From positions 1-64,000 of the forward strand of contig PGZL01000010.1 of the NCBI GenBank assembly GCA_002840095.1: a stretch of 64,000 nucleotides of DNA. Reading direction: 5' to 3'. Positions 19,953 to 31,289 of the stretch are shown here, in pieces; the stretch's first letter is position 1; the number at the start of each line of letters is the position of its first letter. Position numbers and translations under genes: made by a program. This DNA is from Gammaproteobacteria bacterium HGW-Gammaproteobacteria-1 (lineage in GTDB: Bacteria; Pseudomonadota; Gammaproteobacteria; Thiohalomonadales; Thiohalomonadaceae). The notes beneath the pieces were generated by a model. That model was not told the DNA's origin. It saw only the letters and a list, made by a program, of their open reading frames with translations, and made no database searches.

Positions 19953-20921
19953 TCAGTACGCGCGGGCGACCGAGAATTCCGCCAGCGCCGCCAGGGCCTG
20001 CTTGTAGGGCGAATCCGGGAAATTCGCCAGCTCGGCCAGGGCGCGATCGGCTTCCTGCCGTGCGGAGCGCGAAGTGTACGCGATGGCTCCGGTGGATTCA
20101 ATGGCCGCGGTGATTTCTGCCATGTTTTCCCGGCCGCCGTTTTCGATGGCATGGCGGATCAGGGCGGCCTGCTCGGGGGTGCCGTGGCGCATGGCGTAAA
20201 TCAGCGGCAGGGTGGGCTTGCCCTCGGCCAGATCGTCACCGATGTTCTTGCCCAGCTGTTCGGAGGAGGCGCTGTAATCGAGCACATCATCCACCAGCTG
20301 GAAGGCGGTGCCTAGGTGCATCCCGTAGCGGGCCATGGCCTGTTCCTCGTCCTCCGGGCGCCCGGCCAGGACGGCGCCCAGCTGGCTGGCCGCCTCGAAC
20401 AGCTTGGCCGTCTTGTAATGGATGACGTCCATATAGCGCTGTTCGGTGGTGTCGGGGTCGTGACAGTTGAGCAGTTGCAGCACCTCGCCCTCGGCGATGG
20501 TGTTGGTGGCGTCGGACAGGATCTGCATCACGCGCATGCTGCCTACGCCCACCATCATCTGGAAGGCGCGGGAGTAAAGGAAGTCGCCCACCAGCACGCT
20601 GGCCTCGTTGCCGAAAACCGCATTGGCGCTCTGTCGGCCGCGGCGCAGTTCCGAGGCGTCGACCACGTCGTCGTGCAACAGGGTGGCGGTGTGGATGAAC
20701 TCAATGACCGCAGCCAGATCGATGTGATGCGGCCCCTGGTAGCCCAGGGCCCGGGCGGCCAGCAGCACCAGTACCGGGCGCAGGCGCTTGCCGCCGCTAT
20801 TGATGATGTAGTGGCTGATCTGGTCGATCAGCACCACGTTGGACGCCAGACGGGCCTGAATCAGCCGGTCGACGGCCTGCTTGTCGTCGGCTATCAGATC
20901 CAGGACGTCTTGGATTTCCAT
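19953..20921 (-). CDS. ispB: Octaprenyl (polyprenyl) diphosphate synthase
   Basis: A 322-residue trans-prenyltransferase that makes the long side chain of ubiquinone from isopentenyl diphosphate. The first aspartate-rich motif is LLHDDVVDASELRRG near residues 81-95 and the second FQLVDDVLDYSA near 207-218. The N-terminal GGKRLRPVLVLLAARALG segment is also typical. It is divergent from rplU and leads into tRNA-Pro. The chain length of the product cannot be told from sequence alone. Confidence 0.95.
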   Translation of the reverse strand: MEIQDVLDLIADDKQAVDRLIQARLASNVVLIDQISHYIINSGGKRLRPVLVLLAARALGYQGPHHIDLAAVIEFIHTATLLHDDVVDASELRRGRQSANAVFGNEASVLVGDFLYSRAFQMMVGVGSMRVMQILSDATNTIAEGEVLQLLNCHDPDTTEQRYMDVIHYKTAKLFEAASQLGAVLAGRPEDEEQAMARYGMHLGTAFQLVDDVLDYSASSEQLGKNIGDDLAEGKPTLPLIYAMRHGTPEQAALIRHAIENGGRENMAEITAAIESTGAIAYTSRSARQEADRALAELANFPDSPYKQALAALAEFSVARAY

Positions 20922-21050
20922 GGTATGGGCGGCATCGGCTGAGAAGTAAAGCAGGGCATGCTAGGTAAGGGCCGGGGGAGTGTCAAGCGCCGGCGGGCGC
21001 GTTATACTTGCCGGCCCCCGGCAGCGGCCGTGTTTTCGTCCAGAGAGTGT

Positions 21051-21079
21051 TTGACCTCGGGCGGTGAAGTCGCTAGAAT
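21051..21079 (+). promoter_or_regulatory. rplU-rpmA promoter
   Basis: TTGACC at 21051-21056, a 17-base spacer and TAGAAT at 21074-21079 form a near-consensus sigma70 promoter (5 of 6 in both hexamers). The predicted transcript starts about 53 bases before rplU. Confidence 0.75.
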
Positions 21080-21138
21080 CGCCGGTCTTTCGATTAGGTT
21101 CCGGCCCGGGGACGGGCTGGTCTTGTGGAGATTTAGTC

Positions 21139-21453
21139 ATGTACGCGGTATTTGTAACCGGCGGCAAGCAGTACCGGGTGACCGAAGGTCAGACCCTGAA
21201 GGTGGAAAAGCTCCCCGTTGATGCGGGTGGCAACATCGAATTCGACCAGGTCCTGATGGTCGCCGATGGCGAAGACATCAAGGTCGGCGCGCCCTATGTG
21301 GCCGGCGGCAAGGTGACCGCCAGCGTCAAGTCCCAGGGACGTGACGACAAGGTGATGATCATCAAGTTCCGTCGCCGCAAGCACCATCGCAAGCAGCAGG
21401 GTCATCGTCAGTACTACACCGAGCTGCAGATCACCGGCATCAAGGCCGGTTGA
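21139..21453 (+). CDS. rplU: 50S ribosomal protein L21
   Basis: A 104-residue protein ([19 protein letters not shown]) with the C-terminal signature [26 protein letters not shown]21 binds 23S rRNA with L20. ATG 21139 is preceded by a GTGGAG site. The frame is open 25 codons further upstream, but that segment contains the promoter. It is followed by rpmA after 18 bases, the normal pairing. Confidence 0.98.
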   Translation: MYAVFVTGGKQYRVTEGQTLKVEKLPVDAGGNIEFDQVLMVADGEDIKVGAPYVAGGKVTASVKSQGRDDKVMIIKFRRRKHHRKQQGHRQYYTELQITGIKAG

Positions 21454-21471
21454 ACGCGGGAGTAAACAGCA

Positions 21472-21732
21472 ATGGCACATAAGAAGGCAGGCGGCTCTAC
21501 TCGTAACGGCCGCGATTCCATCGCCAAGCGCCTCGGCGTGAAGCGTTTCGGTGACCAGCTGGTCACCGCCGGCAACATCCTGGTGCGTCAGCGCGGCACC
21601 CACTTCCACCCGGGCCTGAACGTCGGTTGTGGCAAGGACCACACCCTGTTCGCCAAGGCGGATGGTCGCGTGGTATTCGAGACCAAGGGGCCGAACAACC
21701 GCAAGTTCGTGAGCGTCATCACCGCCGAGTAA
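21472..21732 (+). CDS. rpmA: 50S ribosomal protein L27
   Basis: An 86-residue protein starting [19 protein letters not shown]. The flexible N-terminus reaches the peptidyl transferase centre and stabilises tRNA ends. No Firmicutes-type N-terminal pre-sequence is present, so it needs no protease processing. Length matches E. coli (85). A terminator follows immediately, yet obgE downstream is often co-transcribed in relatives. Confidence 0.98.
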   Translation: MAHKKAGGSTRNGRDSIAKRLGVKRFGDQLVTAGNILVRQRGTHFHPGLNVGCGKDHTLFAKADGRVVFETKGPNNRKFVSVITAE

Positions 21733-21753
21733 TCCGGACCGGTAATGGCATCG

Positions 21754-21787
21754 CAAAAAGCCCCGTCCTTCATGGCGGGGTTTTTTG
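21754..21787 (+). terminator. Terminator after rpmA
   Basis: Stem AAAAAGCCCCG with CGGGGTTTTTT around a 12-base loop, followed by more T residues. It separates the abundant L21-L27 mRNA from obgE. Confidence 0.85.
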
Positions 21788-21793
21788 TTTTTC

Positions 21794-22985
<1,192 letters not shown>

Positions 22986-23000
22986 CCACTTCTTAACCTC

Positions 23001-24125
23001 ATGAACCGACGCCAGCAACTTGCCCAGACCAAACGTTGGGTGGTGAAGATCGGCAGCGCCCTGTTGACCAACGACGGGCGTGGTCTCAACCTCGACGGCA
23101 TCAGCGCCTGGGTGGAGCAGATGGCCATACTGCGTAAGCGCGGCATCGAGGTGGTACTGGTCTCCTCCGGCGCCGTGGCCGAGGGCATGGCGCGACTGGG
23201 TTGGAAGAAACGGCCGCAGGCCCTGCACGAGTTGCAGGCGGCGGCGGCGGTGGGTCAGATGGGTCTGGTACAGGCCTATGAATCCCGCTTCAAGAATTTC
23301 GGTCTGCACACCGCGCAAATCCTGCTGACCCACGACGACCTCTCCAACCGCATGCGTTATCTAAATGCGCGCAGCGCATTGCGCACCCTGCTGGAGCTGG
23401 GGGTGGTGCCGGTGGTGAACGAGAACGACACCGTGGTCACCGATGAAATCCGCTTCGGCGACAACGATACCCTGGCCGCCCTGGTGGCCAATCTGGTGGA
23501 AGCGGACCTGCTGGTCATCCTCACCGATCAGTCCGGCATGTACGACAAGGATCCCCGCAACAATCCCGACGCCAAGCTGCTGCACGAAGTGCAGGCCAGC
23601 GATCCGGCGCTGGAGTCCATGGCCGGCGGCAGCGCCGGCGCCCTGGGCCGCGGCGGCATGCTGACCAAGGTGCGGGCGGCCCGCCTGGCGGCGCGCTCCG
23701 GCACCGAGACCGTCATTGCCTATGGCCGCGAGGACCAGGTTCTGGAGCGGGTGTTCGGCGGCGAGCTGCTCGGCACCCTGTTCACGCCCGACCTGGAGCC
23801 CATGGTGGCGCGCAAGCGCTGGCTGGCCGGACATCTGCAGTTGCGCGGCAAACTCACTCTCGATGCCGGTGCCGTGCGCGTGCTGCGCGAATCCGGCCGC
23901 AGCCTGCTGGCGGTGGGCGTCAAGGCGGTGGAGGGGCGTTTCCTGCGCGGCGAGATGGTGTCCTGCATCGACGAGCAGGGGCGTGAGGTGGCGCGCGGCC
24001 TGGTCAACTACAGTGCCGAAGAGACAGCGAAACTGATGGGCCAGCCCACCAGCCGCATCCAGGAACTGATCGGCTATGTGGATGAGGAGGAACTCATCCA
24101 CCGCGATAACCTGATCCTGGTGTGA
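23001..24125 (+). CDS. proB: Glutamate 5-kinase
   Basis: A 374-residue enzyme that phosphorylates glutamate in the first step of proline synthesis. The amino acid kinase domain shows [17 protein letters not shown] near residues 12-28, [20 protein letters not shown] near 112-131 and [15 protein letters not shown] near 138-152. The C-terminal 100 residues form a PUA domain ([20 protein letters not shown]-like, here [20 protein letters not shown]). The enzyme is normally inhibited by proline. It follows obgE by 15 bases, as in Pseudomonas. Confidence 0.96.
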   Translation: MNRRQQLAQTKRWVVKIGSALLTNDGRGLNLDGISAWVEQMAILRKRGIEVVLVSSGAVAEGMARLGWKKRPQALHELQAAAAVGQMGLVQAYESRFKNFGLHTAQILLTHDDLSNRMRYLNARSALRTLLELGVVPVVNENDTVVTDEIRFGDNDTLAALVANLVEADLLVILTDQSGMYDKDPRNNPDAKLLHEVQASDPALESMAGGSAGALGRGGMLTKVRAARLAARSGTETVIAYGREDQVLERVFGGELLGTLFTPDLEPMVARKRWLAGHLQLRGKLTLDAGAVRVLRESGRSLLAVGVKAVEGRFLRGEMVSCIDEQGREVARGLVNYSAEETAKLMGQPTSRIQELIGYVDEEELIHRDNLILV

Positions 24126-24131
24126 GAAGGT

Positions 24132-24193
24132 GTAGGGTGCGTACCTCGCACCATCGCCTTGGCCAACGTTTCGGTGCGCAGTGCGTACCCTAC
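24132..24193. repeat. Imperfect palindrome of the GTAGGGTGCG type
   Basis: Arms of 21 bases at 24132-24152 and 24173-24193 (beginning GTAGGGTGCGTACC and ending TGCGTACCCTAC) match at 17 of 21 positions around a 20-base loop. It lies between the proB stop and the proB/rpsT terminator. The arm sequence resembles intergenic palindromes I know from other proteobacterial genomes; this is recollection, not a search. Confidence 0.6.
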
Positions 24194-24230
24194 GAGGCGG
24201 GAATCCGGTTTGCCACCGAAAAGCACAAAT

Positions 24231-24259
24231 AAAAAAGCCGGTCATAGACCGGCTTTTTT
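24231..24259. terminator. Bidirectional terminator between proB and rpsT
   Basis: Arms AAAAAAGCCGGTC and GACCGGCTTTTTT flank an ATA loop; a further GCACA/TGTGC pair extends it. It serves the convergent genes proB (+) and rpsT (-). Confidence 0.92.
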
Positions 24260-24278
24260 GTGCAGCGCGTGCTGAAAC

Positions 24279-24539
24279 TTACAGGGCGCGGATGCGGGTG
24301 TTCAGACGGCTCTTGTAGCGGGCGGCCTTGTTCTTATGAATCAGGCCCTTGCCGGCCATCTTGTCCACCATGGGAACGGCTTCCTTGTAGGCAGCCTCGG
24401 CCTGGGCCTTGTCGCCGCTGCCGATCGCCTTCAGGACCTTCTTGACGAAGGTACGCATAGCGGAACGCTGGGCGGTGTTGTGCTCGCGGTGCTTCTCTGC
24501 CTGACGCGCGCGCTTCTTTGCTTGTGCGGAATTGGCCAA
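24279..24539 (-). CDS. rpsT: 30S ribosomal protein S20, UUG start
   Basis: An 86-residue protein ([19 protein letters not shown]) ending [38 protein letters not shown]. The codon at 24539-24537 is TTG, 7 bases after a GGGAG site. It gives the exact S20 start, while the upstream in-frame ATG would add nine unrelated residues. E. coli rpsT also begins with UUG and is translationally autoregulated, so the rare start is probably functional. It is convergent with proB and divergent from murJ. Confidence 0.95.
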   Translation of the reverse strand: MANSAQAKKRARQAEKHREHNTAQRSAMRTFVKKVLKAIGSGDKAQAEAAYKEAVPMVDKMAGKGLIHKNKAARYKSRLNTRIRAL

Positions 24540-24581
24540 GACGGTACTCCCAGAAAAATCGGTCAAAAAGTCGAAGGGCGC

Positions 24582-24612
24582 ATAATATGCTTTTTTTGGC
24601 CCCCGCTGTCAA
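24582..24612 (-). promoter_or_regulatory. Putative rpsT promoter
   Basis: On the - strand a perfect TTGACA (24612-24607) is followed either by CATATT after 17 bases or TATTAT (24587-24582) after 19 bases. It would place the transcript start about 35 bases upstream of the S20 start. Confidence 0.6.
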
Positions 24613-24697
24613 TGGCGTTGCGCGAGAAAATTGGCGGCGCAGTGGGCGGGCGCGGTAGTATAGCGGTTTTTGCGGAACAGGCCGGTCCCAAGCCTCT

Positions 24698-26260
24698 ATG
24701 AGCGCCAAGCTGTTGAAATCCACCGCCGTGGTGGGCGTGATGACCCTGCTGTCGCGGGTGCTCGGGCTGTTGCGCGACATGGTGTTCGCCAACGTGTTCG
24801 GTGCCGGCAGCGGCACCGACGCCTTTTTCGTTGCCTTCAAGATCCCCAATTTCCTGCGCCGCCTGTTCGCCGAGGGGGCCTTTTCCCAGGCCTTCGTGCC
24901 GGTGCTGGCCGAGGTCAGGACCCAGCGCGGCCTGGCCGAGGTGCGCCTGCTGGTGGCCGACGTGTCCGGCGCCCTGGGGGCGGTGCTGCTGCTGCTCACG
25001 GCACTGGCGTTGCTGGCAGCGCCGGGCCTGGTGACGCTGTTCGCCCCCGGCTTTCTCGACGAGCCGGCGAAGTTTGCACTCACCAGCGAGATGCTGCGCA
25101 TCACTTTCCCGTACCTGCTGTTCATCTCGCTGACCGCCCTGGCTGGCGGCATCCTCAACACCTACGGCCGCTTCGCCGTGCCGGCCTTCACCCCGGTGTG
25201 GCTGAACCTGTGCATGATTGCCGCGGCCTGGTGGGCGGCACCGCTGTTCGAAACGCCCATCGTGGCCCTGGCCTGGGGCGTGTTTGCCGCCGGGGCGGTG
25301 CAGCTGGCCTTCCAGCTGCCGTTCCTGGCCCGCCTGGGGCTGTTGCCGCGGCCGCGCTGGGGCTGGCATGACCCGGACGTCAAGCGCATCCTCAAGCTGA
25401 TGCTGCCGGCCATCTTCGGTTCCTCGGTGGTACAGATCAACCTGCTGCTGGACACCATCATCGCCTCCTTCCTGGTCAGTGGCAGCGTGTCGTGGCTGTA
25501 TTACTCCGACCGCCTGGTGGAGTTTCCCCTCGGCGTGTTCGGCATTGCGCTGGCCACGGTGATTCTGCCGAGCCTGTCGAACAAGCATGCCGCCGCCGAT
25601 CCGGATGCCTTTGCCCGGACCCTGGACTGGGCGCTGCGCTGGGTGGTCCTCATCGGCACGGCCGCCACCGTGGGCCTGATCCTGCTGGCGGGACCTCTGC
25701 TCACCACCCTGTTCCAGCATGGAGAGTTCGGCCCGCACGACGTGCGCATGGCGACTCTCAGCCTGATGGCCTTCGGCATCGGCCTACCGGCGTTCATCCT
25801 GGTGAAGGTGCTGGCGCCCGGGTTTTATGCGCGCCAGGACACCCGTACCCCGGTGCGCATCGGTATCTACGCCATGGTGGCCAATATGGCGTTGAATCTG
25901 GGGTTGGTGGTGCCCATGGTGCTGGCCGGCTGGGAAGGGCCGCACGCCGGCCTGGCCCTGGCCACCTCGCTGTCCGCCTGGCTCAATGCCGGCCTGTTGT
26001 TCCGCCACCTGCGCCGCGACGGTGTGTACCACGCCCAGCCCGGCTGGGGCCGCCTGCTGGGCCAGGTGTCGACGGCGGCGGTGGCGATGGGGCTGCTGCT
26101 GTGGTGGGGCTTGGGCGACATGGGGCAATGGCTCGCCATGAACACGGCGCAGCGGGCCGGACAGTTACTGCTCTGGGTTCCGGTGGGCGCGGCCGCCTAT
26201 TTTGCGGCGCTGCTGGCGCTGGGGGTGCGGCCGCGCCAGTTGCTGGGGCGCGGTCAGTGA
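24698..26260 (+). CDS. murJ: Lipid II flippase MurJ (MviN)
   Basis: A 520-residue membrane protein with about fourteen hydrophobic helices. It moves lipid II across the inner membrane for peptidoglycan synthesis. The family start SAKLLKSTAVVGVMTLLSRV and the segment FFVAFKIPNFLRRLFAEGAF near residues 43-62 are clear; arginines in that region are essential in E. coli MurJ. It is followed by ribF after 45 bases. rpsT-murJ-ribF-ileS-lspA is a conserved gammaproteobacterial order. Confidence 0.97.
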   Translation: MSAKLLKSTAVVGVMTLLSRVLGLLRDMVFANVFGAGSGTDAFFVAFKIPNFLRRLFAEGAFSQAFVPVLAEVRTQRGLAEVRLLVADVSGALGAVLLLLTALALLAAPGLVTLFAPGFLDEPAKFALTSEMLRITFPYLLFISLTALAGGILNTYGRFAVPAFTPVWLNLCMIAAAWWAAPLFETPIVALAWGVFAAGAVQLAFQLPFLARLGLLPRPRWGWHDPDVKRILKLMLPAIFGSSVVQINLLLDTIIASFLVSGSVSWLYYSDRLVEFPLGVFGIALATVILPSLSNKHAAADPDAFARTLDWALRWVVLIGTAATVGLILLAGPLLTTLFQHGEFGPHDVRMATLSLMAFGIGLPAFILVKVLAPGFYARQDTRTPVRIGIYAMVANMALNLGLVVPMVLAGWEGPHAGLALATSLSAWLNAGLLFRHLRRDGVYHAQPGWGRLLGQVSTAAVAMGLLLWWGLGDMGQWLAMNTAQRAGQLLLWVPVGAAAYFAALLALGVRPRQLLGRGQ

Positions 26261-26270
26261 CAAACTCCTT

Positions 26271-26276
26271 TATAAT
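26271..26276 (+). promoter_or_regulatory. Possible -10 element upstream of ribF
   Basis: A perfect TATAAT hexamer lies 30 bases before ribF, straddling the end of murJ. No convincing -35 hexamer sits at the right distance, so only the -10 is reported. Confidence 0.35.
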
Positions 26277-26305
26277 CACCCCCTTTTGATTCCTGCTGGG
26301 TAGTC

Positions 26306-27253
26306 ATGGAGCTCATTCGCGGTCTGCATAATCTTTCTGCCCGCCATCACGGCTGTGTCGCCACCATCGGCAATTTCGACGGTGTGCATCTGGGCCATCA
26401 GGCGGTGCTGGGACAGCTGGCGGAGAAGGCCGACGAGTTCGGCGTGCCGACCACGGTGATCACCTTCGAGCCGCAGCCGCAGGAATACTTCATGCCGGAC
26501 AAGGCCGTGCCGCGCCTGACGCGGCTGCGCGAAAAGCTGCTGGCCCTGCGCCGCTTTTCGGTGGACCGGGTGTTGTGCCTGTCGTTCAATCGCATGCTCG
26601 CGGCCCTGCCGGCCGAGGAGTTCATTGAGCGCATCCTGGTGCGCGGTCTCGGCGTGCGTTATCTGGTGGTAGGTGATGATTTCCGCTTCGGCGCCGGGAG
26701 GCGCGGCGATTTCGCCCTGTTGCAGGCGGCCGGGGAAAAACATGGCTTTCAGGTGGCGCACATGCATACCTTTGCCCTGGGCGGTGAACGCGTGTCCAGC
26801 ACCCGCATCCGCCAGGCCCTGGCGCGCGGTGATATGGAGCAGGCCGAGCAGTTGCTCGGACGGCCCTACCGCATGTGCGGACGTGTGGCGCACGGCGACA
26901 AGCGCGGCCGTACCATAGGCTTTCCCACGGCCAACATCCGCCTGCACCGCAAGGCCTCGCCCATCAGCGGTGTATTCGCGGTGGATCTGTACGGCGTCGA
27001 CGGTGAACCGTGGCACGGCGTGGCCAATGTCGGCGTGCGGCCGACAGTGCAGGGGCTGCGGCCCTTGCTGGAAGTTCATCTGTTCGACTTCAGCGGCGAC
27101 CTCTACGGCCGCCATGTGTATGTGGATTTCGTGCATAAGATACGGGATGAACGGCGCTTCGAGTCGTTCGAGGCATTGAAGCTGCAGATACAAGTGGACG
27201 CGCAACAGGCGCGCGATTTTTTTTCCGGGCAGGACGCCTCTGCCGGCGACTAA
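26306..27253 (+). CDS. ribF: Bifunctional riboflavin kinase / FAD synthetase
   Basis: A 315-residue enzyme making FMN and FAD from riboflavin. The N-terminal nucleotidyltransferase domain shows ATIGNFDGVHLGHQAVLGQL (residues 18-37) and SSTRIRQALARGDMEQAEQL (near 160-180). The C-terminal kinase domain has GRTIGFPTANIRL near 205-217 and GVANVGVRPTVQG near 236-248. Length matches E. coli RibF (313). It is the second gene of the murJ-ribF-ileS run. Confidence 0.96.
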   Translation: MELIRGLHNLSARHHGCVATIGNFDGVHLGHQAVLGQLAEKADEFGVPTTVITFEPQPQEYFMPDKAVPRLTRLREKLLALRRFSVDRVLCLSFNRMLAALPAEEFIERILVRGLGVRYLVVGDDFRFGAGRRGDFALLQAAGEKHGFQVAHMHTFALGGERVSSTRIRQALARGDMEQAEQLLGRPYRMCGRVAHGDKRGRTIGFPTANIRLHRKASPISGVFAVDLYGVDGEPWHGVANVGVRPTVQGLRPLLEVHLFDFSGDLYGRHVYVDFVHKIRDERRFESFEALKLQIQVDAQQARDFFSGQDASAGD

Positions 27254-27263
27254 GTAGAAAGCA

Positions 27264-27400
27264 GATACAAGAGCAAAGAGGAAAGATACAAGAGGATGAG
27301 TGCGCTGCGCGCACGGTTGTTTGAATCTAAAACAATACGAGCACAGCGAGCTCCTTCCCTTGTATCTTGTCTCTTGTATCTTTCCTCTCTGAATCTTGTA
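27264..27400. repeat. Purine-rich inverted element between ribF and ileS
   Basis: The left arm (from 27266) and the right arm (27372-27400) share an identical 17-base inverted core, AGAGGAAAGATACAAGA, and matching TACAAGA ends, separated by about 78 bases. It fills the ribF-ileS gap. Together with the 21794-21899 element it suggests a class of intergenic palindromes with low-complexity arms. Base composition differs sharply from the flanking genes. Confidence 0.65.
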
Positions 27401-27444
27401 ACTGGGTATAACCAGGCGCTCTTTGCGCCTTTGCGGTGAATGAA

Positions 27445-30285
27445 GTGAAAGACTATAAGCACACACTGAACCTGCCGGAAACCGATTTCCCCATGCGCGG
27501 CGACCTCGCCAAACGCGAACCGGACATGCTCAAGCGCTGGGAGGCGATGGACCTCTACGGCAAGCTGCGCCAGGCCGGCGAGGGCCGCGACAAGTTCGTG
27601 CTGCACGACGGCCCGCCCTACGCTAATGGCGACATTCACCTAGGCCACGCGGTGAACAAGATCCTCAAGGACATCATCGTCAAGGCGCGCACCATGACGG
27701 GTTTCGATGCGCCCTACGTGCCGGGCTGGGACTGTCACGGCCTGCCCATCGAACTGCAGGTGGAGAAGAGCATCGGCAAGGCCGGTGTGGCGGTAACACC
27801 GGCGGTCTTCCGCAAGGCGTGCCGCGAGTATGCCATGAAGCAGGTTGATGGCCAGCGCAAGGACTTCAAGCGCCTCGGCGTGTTCGGTGACTGGGAGCGT
27901 CCCTACCTCACCATGGACTTCAAATTCGAGGCGGACATCATTCGCTCGCTCGGCCGCATCATCGAGCGTGGCCACCTGCACAAGGGGGCCAAGCCGGTGC
28001 ACTGGTGCGTGGACTGCGGCTCGGCCCTGGCCGAGGCGGAGGTTGAGTACGAGGACAAGACCTCGCCGGCCATCGACGTGCGCTTTGCCGTGCTGGACGA
28101 GGCCGCATTCATGGCGCGCGCCCACCACGTGGTCGATCACGAAGGCAGCGGCCCCATCGCGGTGGTGATCTGGACCACCACGCCGTGGACCCTGCCGGCC
28201 AACCAGGCGGTGGCGCTCAACGCCGAATTCGATTACGCGGTGGTGCAGTGCGACGGCGTCGGTGAACACGGTGCCGAGCGCTTGGTGCTGGCCGAACCGA
28301 TGGTCAAGGATGCGATGGCGCGCTACGGTGTGAACGAGTACCGCGTGGTGGCCTATTGCAAGGGCGCCGACCTGGAAGGAGTGAAGCTGCAGCATCCGTT
28401 TTACCCGCGAGAGGTGCCGATTATTCTCGGCGAGCACGTCACTCTCGAGGCCGGCACCGGCGCAGTGCATACGGCCCCCGGCCACGGCCAGGAGGATTAC
28501 GTGGTCGGTTCGCGCTACAACCTGAAGGTCGACAACCCGGTGGGGGGCGACGGCAAATTCCTGCCCGGCACGCCGCTGTTCGAGGGGCAGCACGTATTCA
28601 AGGCCAACGACTCGGTGTTGGAGGTACTCAAGGCGCGCGGTGCGCTGGTGCATGCGCAGACGCTGCGTCACAGCTATCCGCACTGCTGGCGCCACCACAC
28701 CCCGATCATCTTCCGCGCCACGCCGCAGTGGTTCATCAGCATGGACCAGAACGGCCTGCGCAGCGGTGCGATGGACGCGATCAAGGCCACGCGTTGGATT
28801 CCGAACTGGGGCCAGGCGCGCATCGAAAACATGGTCACCGGGCGTCCTGACTGGTGCATCTCGCGCCAGCGTACTTGGGGCGTGCCCATCGCACTGTTTG
28901 TGCACAAGACCAGCAGCGCGCTGCATCCCGAGACCTCGCGCCTGATCGAAGAGGTGGCGAAGCGGGTGGAGCAGAAGGGCATCGATGCCTGGTTCGATCT
29001 GGATGCTGCCGAGTTGCTCGGTGCCGACGCTGCCAACTACGACAAGGTGACCGACACGCTGGATGTATGGTTCGATTCCGGTGTCACCCACGCCTGCGTA
29101 CTGGAGCGCCGCGAAGGGTTGCGCTGGCCGGCTGATCTTTATCTCGAAGGCTCTGATCAGCACCGTGGCTGGTTCCAGTCCTCGCTGATGACCTCGGTGG
29201 CGATCCACGGACGTGCGCCGTATGAGCAGGTGCTCACCCACGGTTTCACCGTCGATGCCAAGGGACACAAGATGTCCAAGTCCAAGGGCAACGGCGTGGA
29301 GCCGCAGAAGGTGGCCGGTTCTCTGGGCGCCGATATTCTGCGCCTGTGGATTGCCGCGACCGACTATCGCGGCGAAATGACCTATTCGGACGAGGTCATC
29401 AAGCGCACCGCCGACGCCTATCGGCGTATCCGCAATACCGCCCGTTTCCTGTTGGCCAATCTGGCCGGTTTTGATCCGATGCGTGACAGCGTCGCCGCCG
29501 CCGATTTGTTGCCCTTGGATCGTTGGGCCGTGGCACGCGCCGCCGAGTTGCAACAGGAGGTGGTGCAGGCTTATGACGATTACGAATTCCACCTCATCTA
29601 CCAGAAGGTGCACAACTTCTGCTCGGTAGACCTGGGAGCCTTTTATCTCGACATCATCAAGGATCGTCAGTACACCACCCAGAGCGATTCGCGGGCGCGT
29701 CGTTCGGCGCAGACCGCGCTGTATCACATCGCCGAGGCCTTGACGCGCTGGTTGGCGCCCATCCTCAGCTTCACCGCCGAAGAGATCTGGGCAACCATGC
29801 CGGGACAAAGAGGCGAGTCGGTGTTTCTCACCACCTGGTATGAGTTCCCGACGCTGGGTGACGATGGCGGCATGGATATGGCGTATTGGGCACAGGTGAT
29901 GGAAGTGCGCGAACTGGTCTATAAGGAACTAGAGCGCGTGCGTGTTGCCGGCGGCATCGGCTCCGGCCTTGAGGCCGAGGTGGATCTGTGGTACGGACGC
30001 GAATTGCACGATCTTTTGGCCCGTCTGGGTGATGAGCTGCGCTTCGTGTTGATCACCTCCGCGGCACGTGCCCATCTCGTGGCCGAACCGCCGCAGGATG
30101 CCGTTCACTTCACGCTCGGCAGCAAGGACGAAATGTGGGTGCAAGTGACGCCGTCCTCGCACACCAAATGTGTGCGCTGCTGGCACCTGCGTGAGGATGT
30201 CGGCAGTCACGCCGAGCACCCGGAACTGTGCGGTCGCTGTGTGGACAACGTTGCCGGCAGCGGTGAAGTGCGGCGTTTCGCATGA
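27445..30285 (+). CDS. ileS: Isoleucyl-tRNA synthetase
   Basis: A 946-residue class I synthetase that charges tRNA-Ile and edits valine. The HIGH-type motif is [18 protein letters not shown] near residues 55-72 and KMSKS is [14 protein letters not shown] near 609-622. An anticodon-binding domain and a C-terminal zinc finger ([10 protein letters not shown]...CGRCVDNV) are present. The start is taken as GTG 27445 ([19 protein letters not shown]), with GGTGA upstream; GTG 27436, three codons earlier, is possible. No ATG fits the family start. Confidence 0.97.
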   Translation: MKDYKHTLNLPETDFPMRGDLAKREPDMLKRWEAMDLYGKLRQAGEGRDKFVLHDGPPYANGDIHLGHAVNKILKDIIVKARTMTGFDAPYVPGWDCHGLPIELQVEKSIGKAGVAVTPAVFRKACREYAMKQVDGQRKDFKRLGVFGDWERPYLTMDFKFEADIIRSLGRIIERGHLHKGAKPVHWCVDCGSALAEAEVEYEDKTSPAIDVRFAVLDEAAFMARAHHVVDHEGSGPIAVVIWTTTPWTLPANQAVALNAEFDYAVVQCDGVGEHGAERLVLAEPMVKDAMARYGVNEYRVVAYCKGADLEGVKLQHPFYPREVPIILGEHVTLEAGTGAVHTAPGHGQEDYVVGSRYNLKVDNPVGGDGKFLPGTPLFEGQHVFKANDSVLEVLKARGALVHAQTLRHSYPHCWRHHTPIIFRATPQWFISMDQNGLRSGAMDAIKATRWIPNWGQARIENMVTGRPDWCISRQRTWGVPIALFVHKTSSALHPETSRLIEEVAKRVEQKGIDAWFDLDAAELLGADAANYDKVTDTLDVWFDSGVTHACVLERREGLRWPADLYLEGSDQHRGWFQSSLMTSVAIHGRAPYEQVLTHGFTVDAKGHKMSKSKGNGVEPQKVAGSLGADILRLWIAATDYRGEMTYSDEVIKRTADAYRRIRNTARFLLANLAGFDPMRDSVAAADLLPLDRWAVARAAELQQEVVQAYDDYEFHLIYQKVHNFCSVDLGAFYLDIIKDRQYTTQSDSRARRSAQTALYHIAEALTRWLAPILSFTAEEIWATMPGQRGESVFLTTWYEFPTLGDDGGMDMAYWAQVMEVRELVYKELERVRVAGGIGSGLEAEVDLWYGRELHDLLARLGDELRFVLITSAARAHLVAEPPQDAVHFTLGSKDEMWVQVTPSSHTKCVRCWHLREDVGSHAEHPELCGRCVDNVAGSGEVRRFA

Positions 30286-30319
30286 TGCCGTTGCCTGATT
30301 GCCGGTCGGGGATTGATCG

Positions 30320-30784
30320 ATGCTGAAGTGGCTATGGCTCTCTGTGAGTGTGATTGCTTTGGATCAAATCACCAAGGCGCTGGCCAGTGCACAACTGGTG
30401 TTGCATGAACCGGTGGCAGTGCTGCCGACTTTCAATCTGACGCTGATGCACAACTCCGGTGCCGCGTTCAGTTTTCTGAGCCAGGCCGGCGGCTGGCAAC
30501 GCTGGTTTTTCGTCGCCGTGGCCGTCGGCGTGAGCCTGGCATTGGGCTGGTGGTTGCAGCAGTTGCAACGCGGTCAACGCTGGCTGGCAATATCCCTCGC
30601 ACTGGTGCTGGGCGGTGCCCTGGGCAATGTCTGGGATCGTATCGTGCTGGGGTATGTGGTGGATTTCGTCGACCTCTACTATGGTGATTGGCACTGGCCT
30701 GCTTTCAACGTGGCCGATTCCGCCATTACCGTCGGGGCTATTATGTTGTTGCTGGATGCCGTGCGCGGCGAACGAAGGTCGTAA
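30320..30784 (+). CDS. lspA: Lipoprotein signal peptidase II
   Basis: A 154-residue inner-membrane aspartyl protease with four hydrophobic segments. It removes signal peptides from diacylated prolipoproteins. The catalytic aspartates lie in GNVWDRIVLGYVVDFVDLYY (near residues 103-122) and FNVADSAITVGAIML (near 130-144). The sequence NLTLMHNSGAAFSFLSQAGG is the conserved periplasmic loop. It follows ileS by 34 bases and precedes fkpB. Confidence 0.96.
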   Translation: MLKWLWLSVSVIALDQITKALASAQLVLHEPVAVLPTFNLTLMHNSGAAFSFLSQAGGWQRWFFVAVAVGVSLALGWWLQQLQRGQRWLAISLALVLGGALGNVWDRIVLGYVVDFVDLYYGDWHWPAFNVADSAITVGAIMLLLDAVRGERRS

Positions 30785-30851
30785 GCCGTCTGCCTGGTGG
30801 GCATGGCGCAATGTGCCACCGTGTCATCAATTCATCCCAGGAGTATCGCTG

Positions 30852-31289
30852 ATGTCGGGACCCGAAATTACCCGCGGCAGCCACGTGTCGCTGCACTACT
30901 CACTCACTCTGGAAAATGGTACCGAGGCAGACAGCAGCCGCGACGGCGAGCCGCTCACCTTTGTGGTGGGCGACGGCACCATGCATGAAGGGCTCGAGGG
31001 GTTTCTGATCGGCATGAAGCCGGGGCAGCAGGCGAGTTACCCTGTAAGCCCGGAGCAGGGGTTCGGCTACCCCGATACCGATGCGGTACATGTGATGCCC
31101 CGTGACGATTTTCCCGTCGAGATGGATTTGACCCCGGGAGTCATCGTCGGCTTCACCACGCCGGCCGGCGACGAAGTGCCGGGAACCATTACCGAGATCG
31201 ATGAGGCGCGGGTAACGGTGGACTTCAACCACCCCCTGGCCGGGCATACTTTAAATTTCGAGGTGGAAATACTGACGGTGGAGTCATGA
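30852..31289 (+). CDS. fkpB: FKBP-type peptidyl-prolyl isomerase, SlpA-like
   Basis: A 145-residue protein with an FKBP domain interrupted by an insert-in-flap domain, as in E. coli SlpA. Markers are [18 protein letters not shown] near residues 11-28, [20 protein letters not shown] near 38-57 and [18 protein letters not shown] near 123-140. It probably catalyses proline isomerisation and acts as a chaperone in the cytoplasm. ATG 30852 follows an AGGAG site at 30839. Its stop overlaps ispH by 4 bases. Confidence 0.93.
   Translation: MSGPEITRGSHVSLHYSLTLENGTEADSSRDGEPLTFVVGDGTMHEGLEGFLIGMKPGQQASYPVSPEQGFGYPDTDAVHVMPRDDFPVEMDLTPGVIVGFTTPAGDEVPGTITEIDEARVTVDFNHPLAGHTLNFEVEILTVES

Noticed and set aside
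27640-29808. 722-codon frame antisense to ileS
   Set aside because: It mirrors the ileS reading frame, shows no domain and no ribosome site, and would require transcription through an essential gene in reverse.
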